Below, piece by piece: positions 23,364 through 31,838 of a DNA stretch of 64,000 bases (the stretch's first letter is position 1; each line of letters starts with the position of its first letter). The stretch comes from Actinomyces sp. (GTDB lineage: Bacteria > Actinomycetota > Actinomycetes > Actinomycetales > Actinomycetaceae), in assembly GCA_018375675.1 (NCBI GenBank), contig JAHACW010000003.1:20359-84358 (forward strand). Direction: 5' to 3'. Both the position numbers and the translations under genes were made by a program. Below the pieces are notes generated by a model, which did no database searches, was not told the DNA's origin, and was given only the letters and a program-made list of their open reading frames with translations.

Positions 23364-24176
23364 GTGGGCGCCCGTCCCCATGACGGCGAGGCCGGGGCAC
23401 CCCGGGAGGGCACGCTGAGCCTGGGTGTCCCCGGCCTCGTCCGGGGGCGGGATGCGCGCGAGTGGACGCCGGACGACCTGCAGATTGCGGGCCTCGTTCC
23501 GATGTCAACCGTGGATTGGCCGGGAAAGTTCGCGGCGTCCCTGTTCCTGCAGGGGTGCCCGTGGGCGTGCCCGTACTGTCACAACAGCGCGATTATCGAC
23601 CCGCGCATCCCGGGGGTGGTTGCGTGGAGCGCGCTCGAGGATCTGCTGGCGCGTAGGCGCGGCCTCCTCGACGGCGTCGTGTTTTCCGGCGGCGAGGCGA
23701 CCCGCCAGATCGCGCTTGGGGCGGCGATGGCGCGCGTGCGCGAGCTCGGATTCGGTGTCGGTCTGCACACCGCGGGTCCCTACCCGCGGCGTCTCGAGGA
23801 GTTGCTCGGCGCGGGCCTCGTCGACTGGGTGGGCATCGACGTGAAGGCGACCCCCGACAATTACGAGGCCGTGGCCGGCCGAAGCGGCGCGGGCGAGCGG
23901 GCGTGGGAGTCGCTGGGCGTCGTCCTGGCCCGCCCCGAGGTGGACCACGAGGTGCGCCTGACCGTCTACCCGGACGGTCCTGGAGACGGCTTCGAGGTGG
24001 CGGCGCGGGCGCGCGAGATGGGGGTGCGCTCCTTCGCCCTCCAGCAGGCCCGCGACATGGGCACTCCCGACGGCTTCTCGGCGACGAGGCCGGGGTGGGA
24101 TGATCAGGTTCGCTCCCTCGCGCGCGACATCGACATGCTGGACTTTGACAGATTTATCTTCCGTGGGGGCTCATAG
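23364..24176 (+). CDS. nrdG: Anaerobic ribonucleotide reductase activating radical-SAM enzyme
   Basis: About 270 residues from GTG 23364, supported by GGGGAG 8 nt upstream; the next ATG-like starts would cut into the core. The radical-SAM motif is CPWACPYC (CX3CX2C) in FLQGCPWACPYCHNSAI, followed by GGE in VFSGGEATRQ. It cleaves S-adenosylmethionine to install the glycyl radical on NrdD. The N-terminus is about 45 residues longer than in E. coli NrdG, and its first codons span an 11-bp inverted repeat. Operon with nrdD, 1-nt gap. Confidence 0.92.
   Translation: MGARPHDGEAGAPREGTLSLGVPGLVRGRDAREWTPDDLQIAGLVPMSTVDWPGKFAASLFLQGCPWACPYCHNSAIIDPRIPGVVAWSALEDLLARRRGLLDGVVFSGGEATRQIALGAAMARVRELGFGVGLHTAGPYPRRLEELLGAGLVDWVGIDVKATPDNYEAVAGRSGAGERAWESLGVVLARPEVDHEVRLTVYPDGPGDGFEVAARAREMGVRSFALQQARDMGTPDGFSATRPGWDDQVRSLARDIDMLDFDRFIFRGGS
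23387..23439 (+). repeat. Inverted repeat over the first codons of nrdG
   Basis: CGAGGCCGGGG (23387-23397) and CCCCGGCCTCG (23429-23439) form a perfect 11-bp stem with a 31-nt loop. In mRNA this would fold just inside the nrdG reading frame. Confidence 0.6.
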
Positions 24177-24292
24177 AGCTTTTGTCAAGCGACAGCGCCG
24201 CATGTTGGGAAAAAATATGGGGAAGGTTTCACTTGTGACCACTGATCGCGGTATTGTGTAACAACCTCGTGACCGTGAAGTCTGGAGTTTCG

Positions 24293-25534
24293 ATGGCTGA
24301 AGAGCTGCATTTCGACGATCCTGCGGCGGCTGCCCAGGACCCGTCGACCGACGCCGAAGCGCTGCGCCAGCTGGCGTACCGCTACCCCGAGCTGCGCCCG
24401 GCTGTGGCCGCGCATCCGCACGCCTATCGCGGGCTGCTCGACTGGTTGCACCAGTTCAACGACCCGCAGGTCAACGCGGCCCTCGAGGCCCGCGACGACT
24501 ATGACGGCTACATCGACTCCAACGGCTACCTTGTCATGCACGGAGATGTGTCCGGCGCGGTCGCCGGTTCCTCGATCCGCACCTCCGAATCCGGCATGTA
24601 CGTGCTCGGCCAGGGTGGCGTGAACTCTTACTCGCAGGTCGAGCGCACCACCCCCTACTCGGCTGTCGTCGGCACGAATGCTCCCGTCCCGCAGGTGGGT
24701 GCTCGCGAGCAGGTCGTCGCCCAGGTGCAGCGTCATTCCATCATGGGCAGCAAGGGAACACAGGATCCCGAGGCGACTGCCGTCTACCCGAGCGCATCCT
24801 CCGGCTCGTCCTACCCCAGCGCGTCGGGTACCCCTGCGCGGCCCCAGTCCACGCCGCAGGCCTACCAGGGTGCTGGCGCCTCCTACCAGGTGCAGCCCAC
24901 GGCCTCGCAGGAGGTCGCCTCGCGGGAAGAGAAGGAACGCCGCGGCTTCCCGATGATGGGCCTCGTCCTGGGCATCCTGGGCCTGATCGCCGTCATCCTC
25001 CTCGGCTTCGTCATCTACGTCTTCACGCGCGGATACGAGGGGCCGGCCACGGGCTCGGACGCGACCCCCTCGACGTCCTCTTCGGCGCCGGCACACGCGA
25101 CGCCCTCGCCGAGCGCGACCACGGAGGAGCCCGTCAAGTACCCGGCACCCGCCGGTGCGATCACCGTGGACGCCTTCTCGTCTCCGTCCGGCAACATCAC
25201 CTGCTCCTTCACCGCTGACGGCGTCAGCTGCGGCATCAAGGAATCCGACTGGGCCGATGACGGCTACGCCTCCTGCTCCGGCAGCCAGGTCGGCGTCCTG
25301 AGCGCCTCGAAGGATTCGGCCGGACAGTCCTGTGAGAGTGCGGTGCCGGGCGGCGGCAACGCCCTCGCGTACGGCGCCGCAGCGACCAAGGGTGACTATG
25401 CCTGCCACTCCACGCAGGATGGCATCAGCTGCTGGAACACGAAGACCGGCCAGTCCTTCGCGCTGGCGCGCGGCGGCTGGATGACCGGCACGACCGGCGA
25501 GATCGGCCCCCAGAAGTTCAGCTGGAACGACTGA
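24293..25534 (+). CDS. Membrane protein with N-terminal LRV domain
   Basis: About 413 residues from ATG 24293 (TGGAG upstream). Residues about 10-60 (DPSTDAEALRQLAYRYPELR and DWLHQFNDPQVNAALEARDD) resemble the leucine-rich-repeat-variant domain common in actinobacterial membrane proteins. A Ser/Thr/Pro/Gln-rich linker follows. There is one membrane helix (MMGLVLGILGLIAVILLGFV, about 222-241). An extracellular Ser/Thr linker leads to a C-terminal domain of about 130 residues with six cysteines, starting ITVDAFSSPSGNITCSF. Topology suggests cytoplasmic LRV and an outside domain; function unknown. Confidence 0.7.
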   Translation: MAEELHFDDPAAAAQDPSTDAEALRQLAYRYPELRPAVAAHPHAYRGLLDWLHQFNDPQVNAALEARDDYDGYIDSNGYLVMHGDVSGAVAGSSIRTSESGMYVLGQGGVNSYSQVERTTPYSAVVGTNAPVPQVGAREQVVAQVQRHSIMGSKGTQDPEATAVYPSASSGSSYPSASGTPARPQSTPQAYQGAGASYQVQPTASQEVASREEKERRGFPMMGLVLGILGLIAVILLGFVIYVFTRGYEGPATGSDATPSTSSSAPAHATPSPSATTEEPVKYPAPAGAITVDAFSSPSGNITCSFTADGVSCGIKESDWADDGYASCSGSQVGVLSASKDSAGQSCESAVPGGGNALAYGAAATKGDYACHSTQDGISCWNTKTGQSFALARGGWMTGTTGEIGPQKFSWND

Positions 25535-25547
25535 CAACACGCGCATA

Positions 25548-25587
25548 ACAGGGGCGGGCCCGAGGAAATCCTCGGGCCCGCCCCTGT
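25548..25587. terminator. Strong bidirectional terminator
   Basis: A perfect 19-bp inverted repeat (ACAGGGGCGGGCCCGAGGA and its complement) with a 2-nt loop lies between convergent genes, 13 bp from each stop codon. Confidence 0.85.
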
Positions 25588-25600
25588 CGTCTGCGGGAGC

Positions 25601-26749
25601 CTACTGAGCCTTCTCGATGGGGCCCAGGATCAGGTTCGCCCACGCGGCGTGCAGGGACTCCTGATCGGAGGGCTGGAAGAGGCCGGCGAGCGCGTCGCGG
25701 TACAGGCGCGAGAGCTCGTGCGTGTTGTAGTAGGCGCTGCCGCCGCATGCGCGCATGGCCTGCTCGACGGCGCGCAGCGTGGCCTCCGCGGCCGCATTCT
25801 TCGCCGCGGACAGCTGCGGCATCCACGAACGACCGCGGTCCGTGCCCTCGTCGATGTCACGCGCAAGCTCGCGGATCTGCGGGCCGACCGCGTTCATGAT
25901 GAGGGCGGCCTCGGCGATGCGCCAGCGGATGTCCGGGTCGTTGGAGTAGGTTGTCTGGTTCTTCACCGAGCGGCGCTTTGCCACGTGCTCGGCGGCCACC
26001 TCAACGGCGCGCTCGCCGACGCCCTGGTAGGTGGCGGCCAGCAGGATCTCGAAGTGAGAGAAAATGCCGAAGATGACCGGGTCGGCGCTCGGTCCCGGAT
26101 CCGTGATCGTGAGGATGCGCTCTTCGGGCACGGTGACGCCCTCGAGCAGGGTCGTCATGGACTGGGTAGCGCGCATACCCAGCGTGTTCCAGTCGTCTTT
26201 AATCGAGTAGCCTTCGTCGTCGCGGTGGACGATGCCGAACACGGACTTGGGGCCCTCCTCGGTCTCCGCGCGCCCGAAGATGAGCAGGCGCGTCCACACG
26301 GGGGACAGGGAGGTGAAGATCTTGGTGCCTTCGAAGGAGTAGCCGCCGTCTGCGGTTGCGGTCGCGCGCGTCGTCGAGCCGAAGAGCACGAGGTCGTTGC
26401 CCGGCTCTGAGATGCCGAAGCCAAAGACCTCGCCGGCGACGGCGTCGCGCAGGATCTGCTCACCGCGCGCGTTGCCGTGGGCGACCAGGTAGCGCCCCAG
26501 GCCGACGATGATCTGGTGCATGTTGATGCCCAGTGCAGTGCCGGGAGCCGCCTTGGCCAGCGCCGTCTGCTCGGCGGCGATCTCGGTCAGGCTCAGACCT
26601 GCGCCACCGAACTCAGCGGGGACGAACGCGGACAGGTATCCGGCCTCGCGCAGCTCCTCCAGATCCTTCTCGGGGTAGGTGTTGGCAGCGTCCGCGTCGG
26701 CGGCGCGCTCGTGGATGCGGGCGAGCAGGTCGGAATCCAGGAAGCTCAT
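25601..26749 (-). CDS. Acyl-CoA dehydrogenase-family flavoprotein
   Basis: 382 residues from ATG 26749, which has AGAGGA in place. The N-terminal helical domain (ELREAGYLSAFVPAEFGGAG), the middle FAD-contacting region (GFGISEPGNDLVLFGSTTRA, GTKIFTSLSPVWTRLLIFGR), and the C-terminal helical domain ending in ACGGSAYYNTHELSRLYRDA fit the acyl-CoA dehydrogenase / flavin monooxygenase superfamily. The GISEPGND motif is typical. The usual acyl-CoA dehydrogenase glutamate cannot be assigned by eye, so a two-component monooxygenase-like role (DszC/HpaB-C-like) is equally possible. Single gene. Confidence 0.8.
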   Translation of the reverse strand: MSFLDSDLLARIHERAADADAANTYPEKDLEELREAGYLSAFVPAEFGGAGLSLTEIAAEQTALAKAAPGTALGINMHQIIVGLGRYLVAHGNARGEQILRDAVAGEVFGFGISEPGNDLVLFGSTTRATATADGGYSFEGTKIFTSLSPVWTRLLIFGRAETEEGPKSVFGIVHRDDEGYSIKDDWNTLGMRATQSMTTLLEGVTVPEERILTITDPGPSADPVIFGIFSHFEILLAATYQGVGERAVEVAAEHVAKRRSVKNQTTYSNDPDIRWRIAEAALIMNAVGPQIRELARDIDEGTDRGRSWMPQLSAAKNAAAEATLRAVEQAMRACGGSAYYNTHELSRLYRDALAGLFQPSDQESLHAAWANLILGPIEKAQ

Positions 26750-26952
26750 CGCGGTCCTCTTTTCGGTGGGGGTGAACGAGGCCGGGGCGCCCAGCACACG
26801 GTGGTGCCCATCGAGGGGTGGTGGCGCGCCGAATGTCCCCGTTACTCAGGGTGACCTTACTGTAACGCTGAGGGGAGGATGGGGCGAGATGTAATGTGCC
26901 TGACGGGGCGTTGTCTGGCCTCGGGCCGCCCCTATTAGCTAGGGTGGATACT

Positions 26953-27567
26953 GTGAGTACTCCGAACGCGCCCCGCCCTGCCCTCACTCCGCGTCAGCGT
27001 TTCCTGCGCGAGCGTCAGCAGCGCCAGAACACGACGTTCGCTGTCATCGGCATCGCGATGATAGTGGCCGCGGTGGCGGCCGCCCTCGTGTTCACAGGAA
27101 TCGTTCCCGTCCCGTTCGGTAACGACTTCTCCGTCAAGGTCAAGTACGCCGAGACCGGCGACATCCCGTGTCCGACGGTGGACGCGAAGCCCGTGGCGCC
27201 CTCGCAGGTCACCGTCATGGTCATCAACACGACTCAGCACCAGGGCCTGGCCTCCAAGGCCACGGATATGCTCTCAACCGCCGGCTTCCAGACCGAGGAA
27301 CCGGCGAACTCGGACACCGAGTACACCGGCAAGGTACGCATCACGGCACGCGCGGACTCAGTTGACGCCGCCTATTCGGTGGCTCGATTCTTCCCCGGCT
27401 CCCACGTGCGCCTCAGCGACGCCGAGGACACCACTGTCAAGGTCGAACTCGGCACCTTCTACGACGACACGATGAGCGCCGAGGACGTGCAGCGAGTCCT
27501 CAAGTCCAACGACTCGATCGAGCAGCCCGCGAAGTGCCGACCGATGTCGGGCACGACGCAGGACTAA
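26953..27567 (+). CDS. LytR C-terminal-domain membrane protein
   Basis: About 204 residues from GTG 26953, which follows TAGGGT by 7 nt (possible leaderless start); GTG 26944 is an alternative. One membrane helix (TTFAVIGIAMIVAAVAAALVF, shown in part) precedes an extracytoplasmic domain of the LytR_C type: VTVMVINTTQHQGLASKATD, TAGFQTEEP, then VDAAYSVARFFPGSHVRLSD. LytR_C domains accompany cell-wall glycopolymer ligases. It stands alone and ends at a classic terminator. Confidence 0.75.
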   Translation: MSTPNAPRPALTPRQRFLRERQQRQNTTFAVIGIAMIVAAVAAALVFTGIVPVPFGNDFSVKVKYAETGDIPCPTVDAKPVAPSQVTVMVINTTQHQGLASKATDMLSTAGFQTEEPANSDTEYTGKVRITARADSVDAAYSVARFFPGSHVRLSDAEDTTVKVELGTFYDDTMSAEDVQRVLKSNDSIEQPAKCRPMSGTTQD

Positions 27568-27575
27568 GACAGAAG

Positions 27576-27604
27576 AAAAGGCCGCCCCGAGTGGGCGGCC
27601 TTTT
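27576..27604 (+). terminator. Rho-independent terminator
   Basis: A 12-bp stem AAAAGGCCGCCC / GGGCGGCCTTTT with a 5-nt loop lies 9 nt after the LytR_C gene stop and ends in TTTT. It can also serve the convergent App1-like gene. Confidence 0.85.
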
Positions 27605-27661
27605 CGCTTCTCTGCGGCGCTCGTTGAGCGCGAAGAGCCTCGGGCGATGGGGACGTCGCTG

Positions 27662-28909
27662 TCAGCGGTCGCTCAGCGGCCCGGCTGTGCCCCGGCCTCG
27701 TATGTTCTCCAGGAGTGCCTCGCCGTCCGAGCCGTACCAGACGGGGACGGACTCGGGGACGGTCCACAGGGCGTCGGGCACCATGGCCTCGAAGCTGCCG
27801 TGTGCCATGAACTGCTCGATCTCGGACAGGGAACGGATCGCGATGCCCGCGACGCACTGCGGGAACTCGCGGGCGAACTCCGCGTAGATTTCCGGGTCGT
27901 GCTGTCCGTCGTCGCCGACGAGGAGCCAGCGCATGTGCGGGAACATGCGGGCCAGGCGGCGCAGCTCGCGGCGCTTGTGCTCCGGTCCCGAGCGGAACCA
28001 TCCCGTATTCGACGGGCCGAAGTCCGTCATGAGGAAGCCGCCGGCCGGGTAGCCGGAGCGCTCCAGGAAGGAACGCACCGTCGGCACGACGTTCCACGCG
28101 CCGGTGGACAGGTACATGATGGGGGAGTGGGTGCCCTCGGGCACGCCCTCCGACGAGGCCGACGAGGTCGTCAGCGTTGTCAGCAGGTGCGCCATGCCGG
28201 GGACGGCCTCGCGCGAGGACACTCGGTCCAGGAAGGCATGTCTCGCGGCCGTGACCAGGCGCGGCAGCATCGACACCATGACAGTGTCGTCGATGTCGGA
28301 GACCACGCCGAAATGCTCGTGGTCTGACACGATGCGCAGGCGCACGGAGGCGGGTCGGCCGGCGCGGATACGCCCCTTGCGGGGGCGCTCGTACATCGCC
28401 GAGGCCGGGGCGGGCAACGGGGTCGCCGTGCGCAGGGTGGTTGCGAGCTTGGCGGCGGTGTCCTCGGACAGGCCGAGCGCACGGATGTCGCCCGCGTGCA
28501 GGACCTGAATGGTCGCGTCGTGCCAGCCGGGCTCGAGGCCGTGGCCGAGCACCGTCATGTCGACGAATCCGCCGCGGTCTGCGAAGGCGAGTCGGCGCGC
28601 GTTGCCGACCGTGATGAGCACGGGCTGGCGGGGGACCTGCGCGTTGAAGAACTGTCGCCATCCGCGCCGCGTCTGCAGCCATGAGCGGCCGTCGTCGCCG
28701 CGCGCCATGAGGACGCGACCGAGGATGCGGGCGCTGCGCTCAGAGCCGATGCCGCCGAAGCCGACCACGCCCGGGTAGTACCAGCCCTGCGACATGGCGG
28801 CGACCAGCAGAGATGACGCGAATTCACCCACGCCGGCGGTCAGTGCCAGGGCGAGTGAGGGGGACTCGTCGTCGATGAGAGGAGGTCGAAGCAACATCAG
28901 GGCAATCAT
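27662..28909 (-). CDS. App1-family (DUF2183) phosphatidate-phosphatase-like protein
   Basis: 415 residues. The catalytic segment has the HAD-type DIDDTVM motif (in [18 protein letters not shown]), then [27 protein letters not shown] and [20 protein letters not shown], which is the App1 catalytic-domain order. Yeast App1 dephosphorylates phosphatidic acid; the bacterial substrate is not established. The N-terminal 170 residues form a separate domain, with [20 protein letters not shown] typical of the family. It lies 47 bp after the MFS gene in the same direction and may be co-transcribed. Confidence 0.82.
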   Translation of the reverse strand: MIALMLLRPPLIDDESPSLALALTAGVGEFASSLLVAAMSQGWYYPGVVGFGGIGSERSARILGRVLMARGDDGRSWLQTRRGWRQFFNAQVPRQPVLITVGNARRLAFADRGGFVDMTVLGHGLEPGWHDATIQVLHAGDIRALGLSEDTAAKLATTLRTATPLPAPASAMYERPRKGRIRAGRPASVRLRIVSDHEHFGVVSDIDDTVMVSMLPRLVTAARHAFLDRVSSREAVPGMAHLLTTLTTSSASSEGVPEGTHSPIMYLSTGAWNVVPTVRSFLERSGYPAGGFLMTDFGPSNTGWFRSGPEHKRRELRRLARMFPHMRWLLVGDDGQHDPEIYAEFAREFPQCVAGIAIRSLSEIEQFMAHGSFEAMVPDALWTVPESVPVWYGSDGEALLENIRGRGTAGPLSDR

Positions 28910-28956
28910 AGGGCTTCGCGGCCGCGCGGGCGCAAGAATCGAGGGGGGTTGTGTCC

Positions 28957-30174
28957 TTAGTCGAGAGGGAGCTCGGGCGTCGGGGCGGCCGTATTCTTAC
29001 GCAGCGCGGGTAGGCCGATCAGCATGAAGAGGACCATCGCCCATCCCGCGCTGGCCATGGTGAACAGGCCGCCGCGAGCGCCGATAGCGTCGATCGCGGG
29101 TCCGGCGATCGCCGTGCCCAGCGAGGTGCCCAGGTTGATCGAGGTGGACATCCAGGTCAGGCCCTCGGTGAGCTTCGCGGGGGAGACGGACTTCTGGATG
29201 ATGACGTTGACGTTCGTCATCGTGGGGGCGCATGTCAGCCCCGTAATGAGGATGACGATGGCCATCGTCCAGACGTTGAAGGCCACGGGGAACAGGCTCA
29301 TGCCGATCGCCATTGCGATCACGCCGATCACGAAGAGCTGCCAGGTGGGGCGCCTCCACGTGCGTGCGCCGTACACGAGGGCGGCCGTCAGGGAGCCGAT
29401 CGAGAAGAGGGCGAGGAGGATGCCGCCGAGCGCGGGGGTACCCAGCTCCTCGGTGAAGCTGACCATCGAGACTTCCATCGCGCCGAACGTCATGCCCATG
29501 CCGATGTAGGTCGCCGCCATGACGAGGACGACGGGCTTGCGGATGACGGATTCGCGCGGGGCGCTCGGATCGTGGGGAATGATCGCGGGCTCGGAGTCGC
29601 GGCGCGACAGGAACAGGAAGCCGCCCACTGCCAGGCTCGCGATCGAGATGATGAGGCCGGTTGCGGGGTGCACCGCGGTGCCCAGGACCGTGGAGAGCAC
29701 GGGGCCCACGATGTACACGAACTCGTCGACCGCGGACTCGAGGGCGTAGGCGGTCGTCAGTTGTCCGGGCTTGTGCAGGATCGTTGACCAGCGCGAGCGC
29801 ACGAGCGCGCCGGGAGCTCCCCAGGTGGCGCCCGCGAGGGCGGCCGGGATGAAGAGCGTCCACGCGGGGGCGTGCATGATGACGGCCGCGACCAGCGCGG
29901 ACATCGACAGGACCGAGATCGTCCACGCGGGGCCCATGACGCGCAGCTGCCCGTGGCGGTCGACGCGGCGCGCGAGGATGGGCGCGCAGAGTGCCATGAC
30001 GATGATGTTGACCGCGGCAACGGCGCCGGCCAGCGTGTAGTTGCCGTACTCGGTGCGCACCATCAGGATCGTTGACAATCCCACCATGGACATCGGCATG
30101 CGCAGCACAAGGCCAGCCGCGGAGAATTTCCAGGACTGACGGTAACGCAGAATGTCAAGATAGGTGCCGAGCAT
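28957..30174 (-). CDS. Major facilitator superfamily transporter
   Basis: 405 residues with about 12 hydrophobic segments and two six-helix halves joined by a charged loop ([20 protein letters not shown], about 190-210). The first cytoplasmic loop contains [15 protein letters not shown], a variant of the MFS A motif. No substrate is evident. The ATG is preceded by TAGAAT and exactly 6 nt, suggesting a leaderless transcript. It probably drives the App1-like gene downstream. Confidence 0.85.
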   Translation of the reverse strand: MLGTYLDILRYRQSWKFSAAGLVLRMPMSMVGLSTILMVRTEYGNYTLAGAVAAVNIIVMALCAPILARRVDRHGQLRVMGPAWTISVLSMSALVAAVIMHAPAWTLFIPAALAGATWGAPGALVRSRWSTILHKPGQLTTAYALESAVDEFVYIVGPVLSTVLGTAVHPATGLIISIASLAVGGFLFLSRRDSEPAIIPHDPSAPRESVIRKPVVLVMAATYIGMGMTFGAMEVSMVSFTEELGTPALGGILLALFSIGSLTAALVYGARTWRRPTWQLFVIGVIAMAIGMSLFPVAFNVWTMAIVILITGLTCAPTMTNVNVIIQKSVSPAKLTEGLTWMSTSINLGTSLGTAIAGPAIDAIGARGGLFTMASAGWAMVLFMLIGLPALRKNTAAPTPELPLD

Positions 30175-30186
30175 CCGTCCATTCTA
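30175..30186 (-). promoter_or_regulatory. -10 element of a leaderless transcript (MFS gene)
   Basis: On the - strand TAGAAT is followed by GGACGG and then ATG. The 6-nt spacing puts transcription start at the start codon, the same geometry as at dnaX and at the 4.57-kb divergent pair. No Shine-Dalgarno is present. Confidence 0.5.
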
Positions 30187-30274
30187 TCGCCGGGGCAGCG
30201 TCCCGAAAGCCACGTGGAATGGGGCGTACGTAACCATTCGGACCCTCCGAGAGGGGAGGGGAGACCGCGAAAAA

Positions 30275-30308
30275 GCCACGGCCTCGTCGAAAGGGGCGAG
30301 GCCGTGGC
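30275..30308 (-). terminator. Terminator of the nirK operon
   Basis: A 12-bp perfect stem GCCACGGCCTCG / CGAGGCCGTGGC with a 10-nt loop lies 19 bp beyond the nirK stop. Read leftward it is followed by a run of five T residues (AAAAA at 30270-30274 on the + strand). Confidence 0.85.
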
Positions 30309-30326
30309 CAGGGGGAGGGGAAAGGT

Positions 30327-31838
30327 CTAGTCGGTCACCTCAAAGACGCCGACCTGGCCCTTTTCCGCCAGGGAGAGCGCGTGGTTGACGAACGCGTAGT
30401 GGCCGGCCTCAAGCGGCGTGAACTCCACGAATCCGCCCTCGGCGGCGCCCAGAGACAGGACCTGGCCCCAGCCGCCACCGCTCCCGCCGCCGCGGATCAC
30501 GTAGGCGCCCTCGCGCCACACGGTGTCGAACTGGGTACCCACGACGTGGAAGGTTGTCGCCAGGTTCGGGCCCGCGTCCATGACCCACACGCGCACGCGC
30601 TCGTTGGTCTTGATCTGGATCGGGTGCGCCTTGTACTGGAAGGGCACGCCGTTGAAGGCCATCGCGTTGGGCTGCAGGGCCGACAGGAGCGAGGCGTCGG
30701 CGCTCTGCCCGTCCGCGCCCAGGTAGAGCTCGGACGCGACCATCACGTACTCGTGGTCGACCTTGTCCAGGTCGGTCGGGTCGATGATGACGGCCCCGAA
30801 CATGCCGTTCGCGATGTGCATCGACATGGGTGCGGTCGAGCAGTGGTAGAGCCAGATACCCGCGTTCTTCGCGACGAACGTGTACTCGAGGGTCTGCCCG
30901 GGGTCGATAGAACGCATGACGTTGTCGGGGGCGACGAGACCCGCGTGGAAGTCCAGCGAGTGGCTCATCGTCCCGTTGTTCACGAGCGTGATGTGGAAGG
31001 TGTCGCCGATGTGCCCGCGCAGGATCGGGCCGGGTGCGTCCCCGTTGAAGGTCCACGTCTCGCGCGTCAGCGAGCTCGTCACGTTGACGGTCTGCTCGGT
31101 GACCGTGAAGGTGTAGTGGCGCTCGGTCTCGTTTGTGGCGGGCGGGAGCACCGGGTCTCGCGCGTCGATGGTCGCCGCGTAGTCCGTCAGGGCCGTCGGG
31201 GTGGCGGGTCCGGCGGCGGCGTCCTGGCCGTGGTCGTGCCCGTGATGCGCGTGGCTGCCCGAGGCCGAGGTCCCCGAGGAGGACGAGGACGCGCCCGTGG
31301 CCTGCACGTGCAGGGTCATGCCCATCTCGCGGTGACCCGGCAGGGAGCACCAGCCCTCGACGTCACCGGAGATGACGCCGAGGTCGAGTTCCTTTGTCTC
31401 ACCCGATGCGAGTGACCCGGAGGACACGCCCGTCTCGAACACCAGGTCGTGGCGCTGGTCCCCCGAGTTCGTGAAGTCGATGATGAGGTGATCGCCGACC
31501 GGCACCTCGATGTGGTTCGGCGTGAACGCCATGCCGTCGACGCCCACCGACACGCGGGTCGTGTGCCCGGTCGGCGTCACGGACGAGGCCGTGGTCCCGG
31601 TCCCCGTGCCCGTGCCCTGCGTCGTGGGCGTGGACGGGTTGGATAGAAAGATAGCGAGAGCGAGCGCCACGACGGAGACGACGCCGACGATCGCGCCCGC
31701 CGTACGGCTCACGGGCGAGTGATCGCCCGTCGGGCTCATGCGCAGCTTGGGGGTTCCCGTCGCGGGTCCTGTCGGTGCGGACGCCTTCGGCTTCTTGCCT
31801 CCCGACGACGGCGAAGCGGATAGGTTCAGGTCAGCCAC
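30327..31838 (-). CDS. nirK: Copper nitrite reductase with an extra N-terminal cupredoxin domain
   Basis: 503 residues from GTG 31838 (AAGGAGG six nt upstream). A membrane helix at about 46-66 is followed by a Thr-rich linker. A cupredoxin domain at about 95-180 has type 1 copper ligands H130, C164, H169 and a Met at 172 or 174. After a His-rich linker (HAHHGHDHG) come the two NirK domains. Type 1 ligands are H293, C333, H341, M346; type 2 ligands H298, H332, H486; catalytic D296 and H431. All catalytic positions are kept, so nitrite reduction to NO is likely, outside the membrane. The fused cupredoxin may deliver electrons. Last gene of a three-gene operon, overlapping the previous by 8 bp. 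Confidence 0.88.
   Translation of the reverse strand: MADLNLSASPSSGGKKPKASAPTGPATGTPKLRMSPTGDHSPVSRTAGAIVGVVSVVALALAIFLSNPSTPTTQGTGTGTGTTASSVTPTGHTTRVSVGVDGMAFTPNHIEVPVGDHLIIDFTNSGDQRHDLVFETGVSSGSLASGETKELDLGVISGDVEGWCSLPGHREMGMTLHVQATGASSSSSGTSASGSHAHHGHDHGQDAAAGPATPTALTDYAATIDARDPVLPPATNETERHYTFTVTEQTVNVTSSLTRETWTFNGDAPGPILRGHIGDTFHITLVNNGTMSHSLDFHAGLVAPDNVMRSIDPGQTLEYTFVAKNAGIWLYHCSTAPMSMHIANGMFGAVIIDPTDLDKVDHEYVMVASELYLGADGQSADASLLSALQPNAMAFNGVPFQYKAHPIQIKTNERVRVWVMDAGPNLATTFHVVGTQFDTVWREGAYVIRGGGSGGGWGQVLSLGAAEGGFVEFTPLEAGHYAFVNHALSLAEKGQVGVFEVTD

Noticed and set aside
30327..31838. Loss of the catalytic His255 in NirK
   Set aside because: A first alignment placed it wrongly; H431 (TTFHVVG) and H486 (FVNHALS) occupy the two later histidine positions, so the site is complete.
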